From contig DVMK01000168.1 of NCBI GenBank assembly GCA_018715025.1, positions 1 through 17,573 on the forward strand: DNA of 17,573 nt, given 5' to 3'. This document shows positions 7,105-14,066 of this stretch, in pieces. Both the position numbers and the translations under genes were made by a program. The stretch's first letter is position 1; each line of letters begins with the position of its first letter. The notes beneath the pieces were generated by a model. The model did no database searches. It saw only the letters and a program-made list of their open reading frames with translations, and was not told the DNA's origin. This DNA is from Candidatus Caccousia avistercoris (GTDB lineage: Bacteria > Bacillota > Clostridia > Oscillospirales > Acutalibacteraceae).

Positions 7105-7861
7105 GGGAATTGTCACCCCCCAGAAGCGAGACCACCTGGATGATCCGGTCGAAGAACGTCTTGCGGCCGTCCTCCCCGCGGGCCAGCTCGCTGAACAGCC
7201 TGCCGTCCTTGATGAACAGAATGCGGCTGCAGTAGCTGGCGGTGAAGGCGTCGTGGGTCACCATCAAAATCGTGGCGTGCAGGCTGGTGTTGAGGGTGGT
7301 CAGGCAGTCCAGCAGAACCCGGGCGCTTTTCGAGTCCAGCGAACCGGTGGGTTCGTCCGCCAGAATGAGCGAGGGGTTGGTCACTATGGCCCTGGCCGCC
7401 GCCACCCGCTGCTTCTGCCCGCCAGAAAGCTGGTACGGGTACTTGGCCAGGATTTCCCCAATGCCAAGCTGGCCCGCCACGGTTTCCACCCGCACCTTGA
7501 TCTCTTTCACCGGCGTGCGGATGATGGAGAGGGCCAGGGCGATGTTCTCATAGGCGGTGAGGGTATCCAGCAGGTTATAATCCTGGAAAATGAAGCCCAG
7601 CTCTTTCCGCCGGAAGGCGCTGAGCCTTTTTTCCCGCATCTCCGTAATGTCCCGGCCTCCCACGAAAATATGGCCGGCGCTTACGGAGTCAATGGTGGAA
7701 ATGCAGTTCAGCAGGGTGGTCTTTCCGCTGCCGGAAGCCCCCATGATGCCCACAAACTCCCCCTTTCCCACGGTAAAGCTGACCCCGTCTACCGCCTTGG
7801 TAACGTTGCCCCGGTTCCCATAATACTTTTCCACATGTTTCACTGTCAAAATTGGTTCCAT
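7094..7861 (-). CDS. BceA-like ABC transporter ATPase
   Basis: A 255-residue cytoplasmic ATPase of the MacB/BceA (LolD-like) group. Walker A is GASGSGKT (41-48), the Q-loop is FQDYN (Gln93), the signature is LSGGQ (145-149), Walker B with catalytic Glu170 is LILADE, followed by PTGSLDS (D-loop), and the switch His203 lies in VTHD. All ATPase residues are present. It should pair with the downstream permease, whose gene overlaps it by 11 bp. The ATG at 7861 has GGAGGTG seven bases upstream. A 77-bp gap separates it from the kinase gene and carries a candidate inducible promoter, so the transporter pair may be transcribed separately from the sensor pair, as in known Bce systems. Confidence 0.93.
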   Translation of the reverse strand: MEPILTVKHVEKYYGNRGNVTKAVDGVSFTVGKGEFVGIMGASGSGKTTLLNCISTIDSVSAGHIFVGGRDITEMREKRLSAFRRKELGFIFQDYNLLDTLTAYENIALALSIIRTPVKEIKVRVETVAGQLGIGEILAKYPYQLSGGQKQRVAAARAIVTNPSLILADEPTGSLDSKSARVLLDCLTTLNTSLHATILMVTHDAFTASYCSRILFIKDGRLFSELARGEDGRKTFFDRIIQVVSLLGGDNSHVF

Positions 7862-7875
7862 TCTTTACACCTCCG

Positions 7876-7891
7876 GCGGGCAAGTGCCCGC
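7876..7891. repeat. Hairpin between transporter promoter and ATPase ribosome-binding site
   Basis: GCGGGC (7876-7881) and GCCCGC (7886-7891) are inverted around AAGT, just upstream of the GGAGGTG of the ATPase gene. There is no T-run, so it may affect mRNA stability or translation rather than termination. Confidence 0.5.
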
Positions 7892-7898
7892 GGTTCTT

Positions 7899-7904
7899 AT
7901 CATA
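7899..7904 (-). promoter_or_regulatory. Probable -10 box of the bceAB-like operon
   Basis: TATGAT on the minus strand, 38 bp ahead of the ATPase start codon. There is no recognisable -35 at 7922-7927, which fits a promoter needing an activator. A direct repeat at 7938-7957 lies at about -46 to -65 relative to the expected start near 7892. Confidence 0.5.
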
Positions 7905-7937
7905 CAAAAAAACCGGAGGCGGCGCCATAGAAAAAGG

Positions 7938-7957
7938 CTTACGCTTCCCTTACGTTT
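7938..7957 (-). promoter_or_regulatory. Tandem direct repeat, candidate response-regulator site
   Basis: On the plus strand CTTACGCTT (7938-7946) and CTTACGTTT (7949-7957) are near-identical and 11 bp apart, one helical turn. OmpR-family regulators commonly bind such tandem repeats upstream of weak -35 regions. It lies inside the last codons of the kinase gene. The assignment is inferred; characterised BceR sites in Bacillus are described as inverted repeats. Confidence 0.4.
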
Positions 7958-8973
7958 TTGTCATATACCTCCTGCATGCTGTTCCGGGGGAAGCGGATGG
8001 AAACCTGCACCCCCTCGCCCAGGCGGGACTGTACGGAAAATCCCAGGCCCATGCTCCCGCACAGGGAGCGGCACAGGTACAGGCCCATCCCGCTGGAGCG
8101 CCGCCCCCGGCGGCCGTTCTGCCCGGTAAAGCCCTTCTCGCACACCCGGGGCAAATCCTCCGGCGGAATGCCGGGGCCGTTGTCAGAGACGGTGAGCACC
8201 ACGCTGTCGGCCTCCTCCCTGCCCTGGAACCGAAGGGCAAGGGGACGCTCCCCCGCGTACTTCACCGAGTTGACCAAAAGCTGGGTGAGGATAAAGTCCA
8301 CCCATTTGCCGTCGGCGGGCACCTCCGGCTCCAGGCCGGACTGTTCCACCGACGCGCGGCTCTCTACCAGAAGCCTGGCGTTTTTCCGCAGGGCAGAGGC
8401 CGTCAGCTCTTTCAGAGAAACCCGCTTCAGCACGTAATCCTTTTCCACCATGCGGCTGCGGGCATAGAACATGGCCTGCTCTACCAGGTCGTCGATGCGC
8501 TCCAGCTCCAGCGCCGCTGCGCGGGAGGCCTCCCCCGGGTGGTTCTCGGTGAGAAGCAAAGCGGAGGCGATGGGCGTTTTAATCTCGTGCACCCATGCCT
8601 CCACATACTCCTGATATTCGCTCAGGGCCCGGCGGCAGGCGGCCGCCTCGTCGGCCATGCTTTTCCCCGCCTGGCGCAGGGCCTGCCAGGCCAGCCTTCC
8701 CTCCAGAAAATCCGGCTCGTCCAGGGTTTCGGGAAGAAGGTACTTTTTGTCCATCCCTTCCAGATTGTTTTTCAAATCCTGATAAAACCGCCGTTTCTGC
8801 AAATACTCCAGAACAAGGGCCGCCGCCGTGCCCAGCAGAAACACGCCGCTGATGAACGCGGCCACGTACCAGCCCACGTTCAGCCCCAGCAGCAGGGCGG
8901 CGCAGAACAGGGCGGTGAGGGCCGCCATGGCCAGAAACGGCCACTTGCCCCGAAAAAATCCCCAAAAGCTCAT
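7939..8973 (-). CDS. BceS-like intramembrane-sensing histidine kinase
   Basis: A 344-residue membrane histidine kinase. Two transmembrane helices at about 11-31 and 36-56 are joined by only a few residues, so there is no extracellular sensor domain, the hallmark of kinases that take their signal from a BceAB-type transporter. The H-box is WVHEIKTPIAS with His129 as phospho-acceptor. The ATPase domain has NSVKYAG (N-box), DNGPGIPPED (G1), and GRRSSGMGLYL (G2). Its ATG at 8973 overlaps the TGA of the response-regulator gene (ATGA), so translation of the two is coupled. It ends 77 bp before the ATPase gene. Autophosphorylation at His129 and transfer to the neighbouring regulator are inferred from the family. 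Confidence 0.92.
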   Translation of the reverse strand: MSFWGFFRGKWPFLAMAALTALFCAALLLGLNVGWYVAAFISGVFLLGTAAALVLEYLQKRRFYQDLKNNLEGMDKKYLLPETLDEPDFLEGRLAWQALRQAGKSMADEAAACRRALSEYQEYVEAWVHEIKTPIASALLLTENHPGEASRAAALELERIDDLVEQAMFYARSRMVEKDYVLKRVSLKELTASALRKNARLLVESRASVEQSGLEPEVPADGKWVDFILTQLLVNSVKYAGERPLALRFQGREEADSVVLTVSDNGPGIPPEDLPRVCEKGFTGQNGRRGRRSSGMGLYLCRSLCGSMGLGFSVQSRLGEGVQVSIRFPRNSMQEVYDKNVREA

Positions 8974-9632
8974 ATCTCATACCCCTTTCCCCGGCGCGTG
9001 CGCAGAAAATCATGCACGCCAATCCCCTCCAGCTTGCGCCGCAGCCGGTTCATGTTCACCGTGAGGGTGTTGTCGTCTACAAATTCGTCCGACTGCCACA
9101 GCTCCATCATAATCTCCTCCCGGGGCACCACCTGCCCCGCCCGCTGGAACAGCAGGTATAAAATTTTCCCCTCGTTTTTTGAAAGCTCCGCCTCCCGCCC
9201 CTGGTACACCGCCACCCCGCGGCCCAGCTCCAGGGTAACGCCGCGGCGGGTGAGCCGGGCCCCCTGCTCTGGGGCGGCGCGCTTCAGCACCGCCCCCACG
9301 TGGGCCAGCAGAATCTGCCGGTTGAAGGGCTTGGCAATAAAATCGTCCGCCCCGAAGCTCATGCTCAGCAGCTCGTCGGCCTCGGTGTCGCGGCTGGTGA
9401 GGATGATCACCGGCACCGGGGAAGCCAGCCGAAGCTCCCGGCAAATGCTGTAGCCGTCCTTCTGGGGCAGGGTCAGGTCCAGAAGAACCAGGTCCGGCTC
9501 CTGCTCCAAAATGCAGCCGGGCATGGCGGCGTAATCCTCGGAAACCAAGCATTCATACCCGTAGGTTTCCAGCAGGGTTTTCAGCTCCCGCCGCAGCACC
9601 CCGTCGTCCTCCACCAAAAAAATCTTCGCCAT
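8970..9632 (-). CDS. BceR-like OmpR-family response regulator
   Basis: A 220-residue two-component regulator. The receiver domain (1-115) has acidic residues VEDD (8-10), phospho-acceptor Asp52 in LLDLTLP, the switch threonine in ILTSRD, and the lysine of IAKPFN. The C-terminal winged-helix domain (about 125-220) carries the OmpR/PhoB pattern ending NTLTVNMNRLRRKLE...RTRRGKGY. It should be phosphorylated by the overlapping kinase and activate the transporter genes. The start is ATG at 9632 with AAGG seven bases upstream. The promoter lies immediately upstream, and the gene diverges from an SGNH hydrolase gene across 252 bp. Confidence 0.93.
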   Translation of the reverse strand: MAKIFLVEDDGVLRRELKTLLETYGYECLVSEDYAAMPGCILEQEPDLVLLDLTLPQKDGYSICRELRLASPVPVIILTSRDTEADELLSMSFGADDFIAKPFNRQILLAHVGAVLKRAAPEQGARLTRRGVTLELGRGVAVYQGREAELSKNEGKILYLLFQRAGQVVPREEIMMELWQSDEFVDDNTLTVNMNRLRRKLEGIGVHDFLRTRRGKGYEI

Positions 9633-9667
9633 AGGGCCACCTTCTCTTTTTCCAGAATCCTTCCCCC

Positions 9668-9696
9668 ATTATAATTCCTCCCCGCGGCGCAGGCAA
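9668..9696 (-). promoter_or_regulatory. Sigma-A promoter of the regulator/kinase genes
   Basis: Minus strand: TTGCCT (9696-9691), 17 bp, TATAAT (9673-9668). The expected start is near 9661, about 28 nt before the regulator ATG. Confidence 0.8.
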
Positions 9697-9702
9697 GCCT
9701 GT

Positions 9703-9716
9703 TTTTCCCGGGAAAA
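9703..9716. promoter_or_regulatory. Perfect 14-bp palindrome upstream of the regulator promoter
   Basis: TTTTCCCGGGAAAA is fully self-complementary and lies six bases upstream of the -35 box, at about -42 to -55 from the expected start. This is a position suited to an activator or autoregulatory site. No bound protein can be named. Confidence 0.4.
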
Positions 9717-9770
9717 TCCGCTCTTTTGTGTCCGGCCTGTAAACATACCGTAAATTTCCAGGAATGGGAA

Positions 9771-9799
9771 TTGACTTTTTCGATATAATAATATATAGT
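9771..9799 (+). promoter_or_regulatory. Strong sigma-A promoter of the SGNH hydrolase gene
   Basis: TTGACT (9771-9776), 17 bp, TATAGT (9794-9799), in an AT-rich tract. The expected start is near 9806, leaving a leader of about 80 nt. Confidence 0.8.
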
Positions 9800-9810
9800 A
9801 TTTAATACTA
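9796..9810. promoter_or_regulatory. Operator-like palindrome over the -10 box and start site
   Basis: TAGTATT-T-AATACTA is a perfect 7-bp-arm palindrome that overlaps the -10 hexamer and the predicted start of the SGNH hydrolase promoter, a position typical for repressor binding. No regulator gene beside it suggests a partner. Confidence 0.5.
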
Positions 9811-9884
9811 GATAATACGATGTTAAAAGTTCGTTCACAAAAATCAGAAAGCGGTATCCGCCGCTCTGGAGAAGGAGGCTAATG

Positions 9885-10607
9885 ATGAGCTGTTCGGTAT
9901 GCCTGTTTGGCGATTCGGTAGCAAAGGGCGTGGTGTTCGACAGCATACGCCGCAAATATCATGTGTGGAAGGACTGCTTCGCCGCCTCCATCCAAAACCA
10001 GGAGCATGTGGCAGTGTCCAACTACTCCAAATTTGGGTGCACGGTGCGCAAGGGCCGGGAAATTCTGGAGAAGCACGGGGCGGAGCTTTCCGCGCACAAT
10101 TTTACCGTGTTCGAGTTCGGCGGCAACGACTGCGACTTTGACTGGCACGCCGTCTCGCAAAACCCAGAGGGCGACTTTTCCCCCAAAACGCCCCTGGAAG
10201 AGTTTACAGCCATTTACCGTGACATGGTGCGCTACACCCGGGAAATGGGGGGAACCCCTGTGATGCTTACCCTGCCGCCCATCGACGCGCCCCGGTATTT
10301 CGCCTGGATTTCCCAGGGGGAAAACAGCCGGAACATCCTCCGCTGGCTGGGGGATGTGGAGCACATTTACCGCTGGCATGAAATGTACAACCTGGCCGTG
10401 TGCCGGGTAGCCATGGAGGAGCGCGTCCCCCTGCTGGACATCAGCAGCCGCTTTCTGGCGGCGGACAGCTACCAGGAGCTTCTCTGCGAGGACGGCATCC
10501 ACCCAAACGAAAAGGGCCACCAGGTCATTCTGGAATCCCTGCGGGAGGCGGCCCGGCAGGCTGTCCGGCAGGCGGCCTACCAGCCCCCGCGTCTGGCCCT
10601 GGCCTGA
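9885..10607 (+). CDS. SGNH/GDSL-type hydrolase (esterase-like)
   Basis: A 240-residue protein with the SGNH hydrolase blocks: FGDSVAKG with nucleophile Ser11 (block I), a glycine at about 51 in SKFGCT (block II), FEFGGNDCD with oxyanion Asn81 (block III), and EDGIHPNEKGH with the Asp203/His206 pair (block V). It has no signal peptide or membrane segment, so it is cytoplasmic. Such enzymes remove acyl groups from lipids, sugars or other esters; the substrate here is unknown. Two adjacent ATGs (9882 and 9885) are possible. AAGGAGG at 9872-9878 is six bases from the second and only three from the first, so I prefer 9885. It is transcribed from a strong promoter divergent from the Bce-like module and ends in a terminator. 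Confidence 0.88.
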   Translation: MSCSVCLFGDSVAKGVVFDSIRRKYHVWKDCFAASIQNQEHVAVSNYSKFGCTVRKGREILEKHGAELSAHNFTVFEFGGNDCDFDWHAVSQNPEGDFSPKTPLEEFTAIYRDMVRYTREMGGTPVMLTLPPIDAPRYFAWISQGENSRNILRWLGDVEHIYRWHEMYNLAVCRVAMEERVPLLDISSRFLAADSYQELLCEDGIHPNEKGHQVILESLREAARQAVRQAAYQPPRLALA

Positions 10608-10610
10608 AAG

Positions 10611-10651
10611 AAGCCCGCGTCCGCTCGTGATGAAGCAGACGCGGGCTTTTT
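10611..10651 (+). terminator. Intrinsic terminator after the SGNH hydrolase gene
   Basis: AAGCCCGCGTC (10611-10621) pairs with GACGCGGGCTT (10638-10648), followed by a run of T. The 16-nt loop can pair partly within itself. It separates the SGNH gene from the DUF2974 gene, although no promoter is obvious between this hairpin and the next start, so partial read-through is possible. Confidence 0.85.
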
Positions 10652-10731
10652 ATGCCGGCCGGAAAAATCACTCATATTCCGCAGCCTTCCCCGGTACCCA
10701 TTTAGAAAACCCAAAAAGGAGGACGGGAGCA

Positions 10732-11835
10732 TTGGCGAATATTCTGGACTACCTGGACTGGCGGGGGGATTTGACCTTCGCCCAGTCCCCCTTTCAGGCG
10801 GTGGATAACCTGATTCTCAGCTGCCTTTCCTACATTCATTTCGGCGGCATTGTGGAGGCGGAGGGAGAGGAGGGCGTGCCCCTTCCCCTGGCGGACGCCC
10901 TTTTTTCCGCCTCCGGGGAGGAAAAAGAGCGGGTGCGATCCCCGCTGGACGGGGAGCTGCTCCGCAAGGCGGCGAAGAGCCGCCGGTTCCGCGACGCCAG
11001 GCTGTACCGCTATGTGAACCGCCTGAACCTGCAGGAGGAAAAGCAGTTTGCCGCCGTCGCCTTCCAGCTGGGGGACGGCAGCCTGTACATAGCGTACCGG
11101 GGCACCGACAACACCCTGGTGGGGTGGAAAGAGGACTTCAACATGAGCTTCCTGCCCAGCGTGCCCGCCCAGCAGGAGGCCCTGGCCTACCTGCAGGAGA
11201 TCGGGCGGCGGTTCCCCGGCAGCCGCCTGCGGGCGGGCGGCCATTCCAAGGGCGGAAACCTGGCGGTGTACGCCGCCTCCTGCGCAGAACCCGCCCTGCA
11301 GGACCGCCTTCTGGCCGTGTACAACAACGACGGCCCCGGCTTCTGCTGCGGCCTTCCCGGCGGGGCGGGGCACGCCAGGGCGGCGCGGCGGATCCAGACC
11401 TTTGTGCCCCAATCCTCTGTGGTGGGGATGCTGATGGAGCACGACGAGGCCTATACGGTCATAAAAAGCAGCGGCGCGGGCCTGCTGCAGCACGACCCTT
11501 ATTCCTGGGAGGTAATGGGCCCGGACTTTCTGCGGCTGGAAGCCGTCACGGAGGGAAGCCGCCTGGTAGACCGCACCCTGAAGGACTGGCTTTCCCAGCT
11601 TTCCCCGGAGGAGCGGAAGCAGTTTGCCGACACCCTGTACCAGATTCTCACCGCCACCGGCGCGGTCCGCCTGAAGGATCTGAGCGCCGGGTGGCTGAAA
11701 AACTCCCTGGCCATGCTGCATGCCGCCGGAAACCTGAAAAAAGAGTCCAAGGAACAGCTGGCCCGCGTGTTTACCCTGCTGCTCTCCAGCGCGGGGCGCA
11801 CCATGCTCCGTTCCCTGCCGGAGGGGCCGTTCTGA
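10732..11835 (+). CDS. DUF2974 / Mbeg1-like alpha/beta-hydrolase protein
   Basis: A 367-residue protein resembling the DUF2974 (Mbeg1-like) family, a lipase-type alpha/beta hydrolase group common in Bacillota. The N-terminus ANILDYLDWRGDLTF and DNLILSCLSYI are typical of that family. The nucleophile elbow is GGHSKGG with Ser172 in G-H-S-K-G. AYRGTD (121-126) resembles the lipase oxyanion-strand motif, and NNDGPGF supplies a likely acidic residue. No signal peptide. The start is TTG at 10732 with AAGGAGG nine bases upstream; the open frame further upstream runs through the preceding terminator and is not family-like. The biological substrate is unknown. It converges on recG, with only 25 bp between stops and no clear terminator. 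Confidence 0.87.
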   Translation: MANILDYLDWRGDLTFAQSPFQAVDNLILSCLSYIHFGGIVEAEGEEGVPLPLADALFSASGEEKERVRSPLDGELLRKAAKSRRFRDARLYRYVNRLNLQEEKQFAAVAFQLGDGSLYIAYRGTDNTLVGWKEDFNMSFLPSVPAQQEALAYLQEIGRRFPGSRLRAGGHSKGGNLAVYAASCAEPALQDRLLAVYNNDGPGFCCGLPGGAGHARAARRIQTFVPQSSVVGMLMEHDEAYTVIKSSGAGLLQHDPYSWEVMGPDFLRLEAVTEGSRLVDRTLKDWLSQLSPEERKQFADTLYQILTATGAVRLKDLSAGWLKNSLAMLHAAGNLKKESKEQLARVFTLLLSSAGRTMLRSLPEGPF

Positions 11836-11860
11836 GCAGGGCAGAAGGGGCCCGCCCCGC

Positions 11861-13894
11861 TCAGCTTCCCTCCAAACCGCGGAACAGCAGGGCAACCTGC
11901 CCCCGCAGGCCCCGATGCTCGGGAAGGGAAAGGGCGAAGTCCTCCTCCAGAATCTGCCGGGCGGCGGCCTGGGCCTGGCGCAGAACCTCCATGTCCTGCG
12001 CCATGTCGGCAATTTTCAGCTCGGGCAGGCCGTGCTGGCGCTGGCCGAAAAAGTCGCCCGGCCCCCGCAGGCGCAGGTCCTGGTCTGCCACCTGAAAGCC
12101 GTCGTTGGTGGCGCAAAGCACCTGCATGCGGGCCTGGGCCTCCTGGTTCTGGGCGTCCGTCACCAGAATGCAGTAGGATTTGTCCCGCCCGCGGCCCACC
12201 CGGCCCCGCAGCTGGTGCAGCTGGGAAAGGCCGTACCGCTCTGCGTTTTCCACCATCATAATCACCGCGTTGGGCACGTCCACCCCCACCTCCACCACGG
12301 TGGTGGAAACCAGCACGTCAAGCCTGCCCTGGGCGAAGGCGGCCATGACGGCCTCTTTTTCCCCGGGCTTCATGCGGCCGTGCAGCTCCCCAATGGAAAG
12401 GCCGGGCAGCCATTCCTCCCGCAGGCGCTTGGCGTAGTCTGTCACGCTGGCCCGGTCGTCCCCCGCCTCGTCGATCATGGGGCAGATGATGTAGCTCTGC
12501 TTCCCCATGGCGGCGTGCTTTTGGATGAAGCGGAAGGCCCGAAGCCGCTTTTCGCCGGAAATGGCGTAGGTGGCCACCGGCTGGCGGCCGGGGGGCAGCT
12601 CGTCCAGCACAGAGAGATCCAGGTCGCCGTAGATCATCAGGGCCAGGGTGCGGGGAATGGGCGTGGCGCTCATGACCAGAAGGTGGGGGGAGTCGCCCTT
12701 TTCTGCCAGGGCGGCCCGCTGGGCCACCCCGAAGCGATGCTGCTCGTCCGTCACCACCAGGCCCAGGCGGCGGAAAACCACCTCCTGAGAGAGAAGGGCG
12801 TGGGTGCCCACCGCCACGGCGGCCGAGCCCTCTGCCAGCCGGGCCAGCGCCTGGCGCTTTTCCTTCTTTGGGGTGGAACCGGTGAGCAGAACCGTCTCCA
12901 CCCCGGCGCCCTGGAAAAACCGGGAGAGGGTGGCGTAGTGCTGCCGGGCCAGCAGCTCGGTGGGGGCCATGAGGGCCGCCTGCAGCCCGTTCCCGGCGGC
13001 CTGGTAGCACAAGGCGGCGGCCACGGCCGTTTTGCCGCTGCCCACGTCCCCCTGCACCAGCCGGTTCATGGGGAAGCCGGAGGCCATGTCGGCGGCGGCC
13101 TCCGCCGCCGCGCGGCGCTGGGCCCCGGTGGGGGCGAAGGGAAGAAGGCCCCAGAATTCCTCCAGGCAGTCACGGGGCGCGGTCAGGGAGGTGCGCTGCT
13201 TGCCGCGGCTTTTCATTTTCAAAAGCCCCAGCTGAAGCACCAGAAGCTCTTCAAAAATCAGCCTGCGCCGGGCCTGGGCCAGCGCCTCCTGGGAGGAGGG
13301 CAGGTGGATGTTTTCCAGGGCAAAGGCCAGAGAGCACAGGCCCTGGGCCTGCCGCAGCCCCTGGGGGATGGGGTCCCGCATGGGGCGGGGCAGCAGGGCC
13401 AGGGCCTGCTTCACCGCCGCCAGAATCGCCCGGCTGTTCAGGCCCTGGGTCTGCCGGTAGATGGGCCGTATGGCCAGGCAGGCGGAGGCGGGGAAATATT
13501 CCGGCGACAGCATCTCGCGCTTGAGGAAATTCGCCGACACCTTGCCGTAAAAAATATAGTCCTCCCCCTCCAGCAAGGTGTTCACCACGTAGGGGTTGTT
13601 GAAAAAGGTGAGGGCCATGTCGCTTTCCCCGTCGGTGACGGTGGTTTTGTACAGCACGGCGCCGCCCTTCACCCTGGTTTCTGCGGGCCGGCGCAGCACG
13701 GTGGCCCGCACGGCGCACAGCTCCCCCACGGGGGCCTGGCGGATGGGCAGCGGGCGGCTCAGGTCCTGGTAAGCCCGGGGGTAAAAGCGGATCAGATCCC
13801 CCACGGTGGGAACCCCCAGCCGCTGGAACTGTTTCCCCCGCTTTTCCCCCACGCCCCGCAGCTCGGTAATGGGTTTTTCATAAAGGGAAGCCAA
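11861..13894 (-). CDS. recG: ATP-dependent DNA helicase RecG
   Basis: A 677-residue DNA translocase that regresses stalled replication forks and migrates Holliday junctions. The N-terminal wedge/OB region starts with LRGVGEKRG (12-20) and spans about 1-220. Helicase motif I is GDVGSGKT (282-289), Ia is APTELLA, motif II is the RecG-type DEQH (383-386), III is MSATPIPRT, then TTVVEVGVDVPNA, and motif VI is QLRGRVGRG. The length is normal. The start is TTG at 13894, eight bases after AAGGAGG; the frame is open for another 54 codons, but those codons cover the leader and the promoter. An in-frame ATG at 14017 has no ribosome-binding site. Expression may be attenuated by a leader terminator. Confidence 0.97.
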   Translation of the reverse strand: MASLYEKPITELRGVGEKRGKQFQRLGVPTVGDLIRFYPRAYQDLSRPLPIRQAPVGELCAVRATVLRRPAETRVKGGAVLYKTTVTDGESDMALTFFNNPYVVNTLLEGEDYIFYGKVSANFLKREMLSPEYFPASACLAIRPIYRQTQGLNSRAILAAVKQALALLPRPMRDPIPQGLRQAQGLCSLAFALENIHLPSSQEALAQARRRLIFEELLVLQLGLLKMKSRGKQRTSLTAPRDCLEEFWGLLPFAPTGAQRRAAAEAAADMASGFPMNRLVQGDVGSGKTAVAAALCYQAAGNGLQAALMAPTELLARQHYATLSRFFQGAGVETVLLTGSTPKKEKRQALARLAEGSAAVAVGTHALLSQEVVFRRLGLVVTDEQHRFGVAQRAALAEKGDSPHLLVMSATPIPRTLALMIYGDLDLSVLDELPPGRQPVATYAISGEKRLRAFRFIQKHAAMGKQSYIICPMIDEAGDDRASVTDYAKRLREEWLPGLSIGELHGRMKPGEKEAVMAAFAQGRLDVLVSTTVVEVGVDVPNAVIMMVENAERYGLSQLHQLRGRVGRGRDKSYCILVTDAQNQEAQARMQVLCATNDGFQVADQDLRLRGPGDFFGQRQHGLPELKIADMAQDMEVLRQAQAAARQILEEDFALSLPEHRGLRGQVALLFRGLEGS

Positions 13895-13929
13895 CCTGGG
13901 CGCCTCCTTCCTGGCGGACTGCCTGGGAT

Positions 13930-13966
13930 AAAAAAAGTAACCGTCCGGCCTCTGGCCGGCGGCTAC
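13930..13966 (-). terminator. Intrinsic terminator inside the recG leader (probable attenuator)
   Basis: On the minus strand GTAGCCG-C-CGGCC... folds back on GGCCGG-A-CGGTTAC as a roughly 13-bp, mostly perfect stem with a 3-nt AGA loop, followed directly by seven T (13936-13930). One outer pair is G-U in this strand and would be a C-A mismatch in the other, so the structure is specific to recG transcripts. It lies about 55 nt after the predicted transcription start and 36 nt before the recG start codon. Confidence 0.7.
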
Positions 13967-13981
13967 CCTTCTGACGTACGC

Positions 13982-14014
13982 GGGGGGCGGCCGTCCGCCG
14001 GCAGCCCGCCCCCC
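13982..14014 (-). promoter_or_regulatory. 5' hairpin of the recG leader with antiterminator-competent loop
   Basis: GGGGGGCGG and CCGCCCCCC (plus-strand 13982-13990 and 14006-14014) form a 9-bp stem at the 5' end of the transcript. Its loop includes GCCGGCGG (minus strand, 14002-13995), the exact complement of CCGCCGGC (13962-13955), the 5' arm of the leader terminator. The two pairings are mutually exclusive with termination. Confidence 0.5.
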
Positions 14015-14027
14015 CATTTCTGTGCTC

Positions 14028-14056
14028 AGTATAATCCATTCCCCTGAAATTGTCAA
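14028..14056 (-). promoter_or_regulatory. Near-consensus sigma-A promoter of recG
   Basis: Minus strand: TTGACA (14056-14051), 17 bp, TATACT (14033-14028). The -35 is a perfect consensus. The expected start is near 14021, giving a 126-nt leader. It lies 11 bp after the stop of the DHHW gene on the same strand, so recG has its own promoter. Confidence 0.88.
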
Positions 14057-14066
14057 CCGCGCCGGG

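Noticed and set aside
13895..14021. recG leader as a T-box or known riboswitch
   Set aside because: AAGGGTAGCCGCC faintly resembles a T-box sequence, but the conserved TGGNACCGCG is absent and the leader is too short for a T-box; no other riboswitch class motif is recognised.
11915..14047. 710-codon open frame opposite recG
   Set aside because: Gly/His/Pro-rich composition, no motif, no ribosome-binding site, and complete overlap with an intact recG. Similar antisense frames opposite the permease (5539-7143), kinase/regulator (7852-9453), DUF2974 gene (10702-12012), lipoprotein pair (14502-15920) and flavodiiron gene (15906-16991) were rejected for the same reason.
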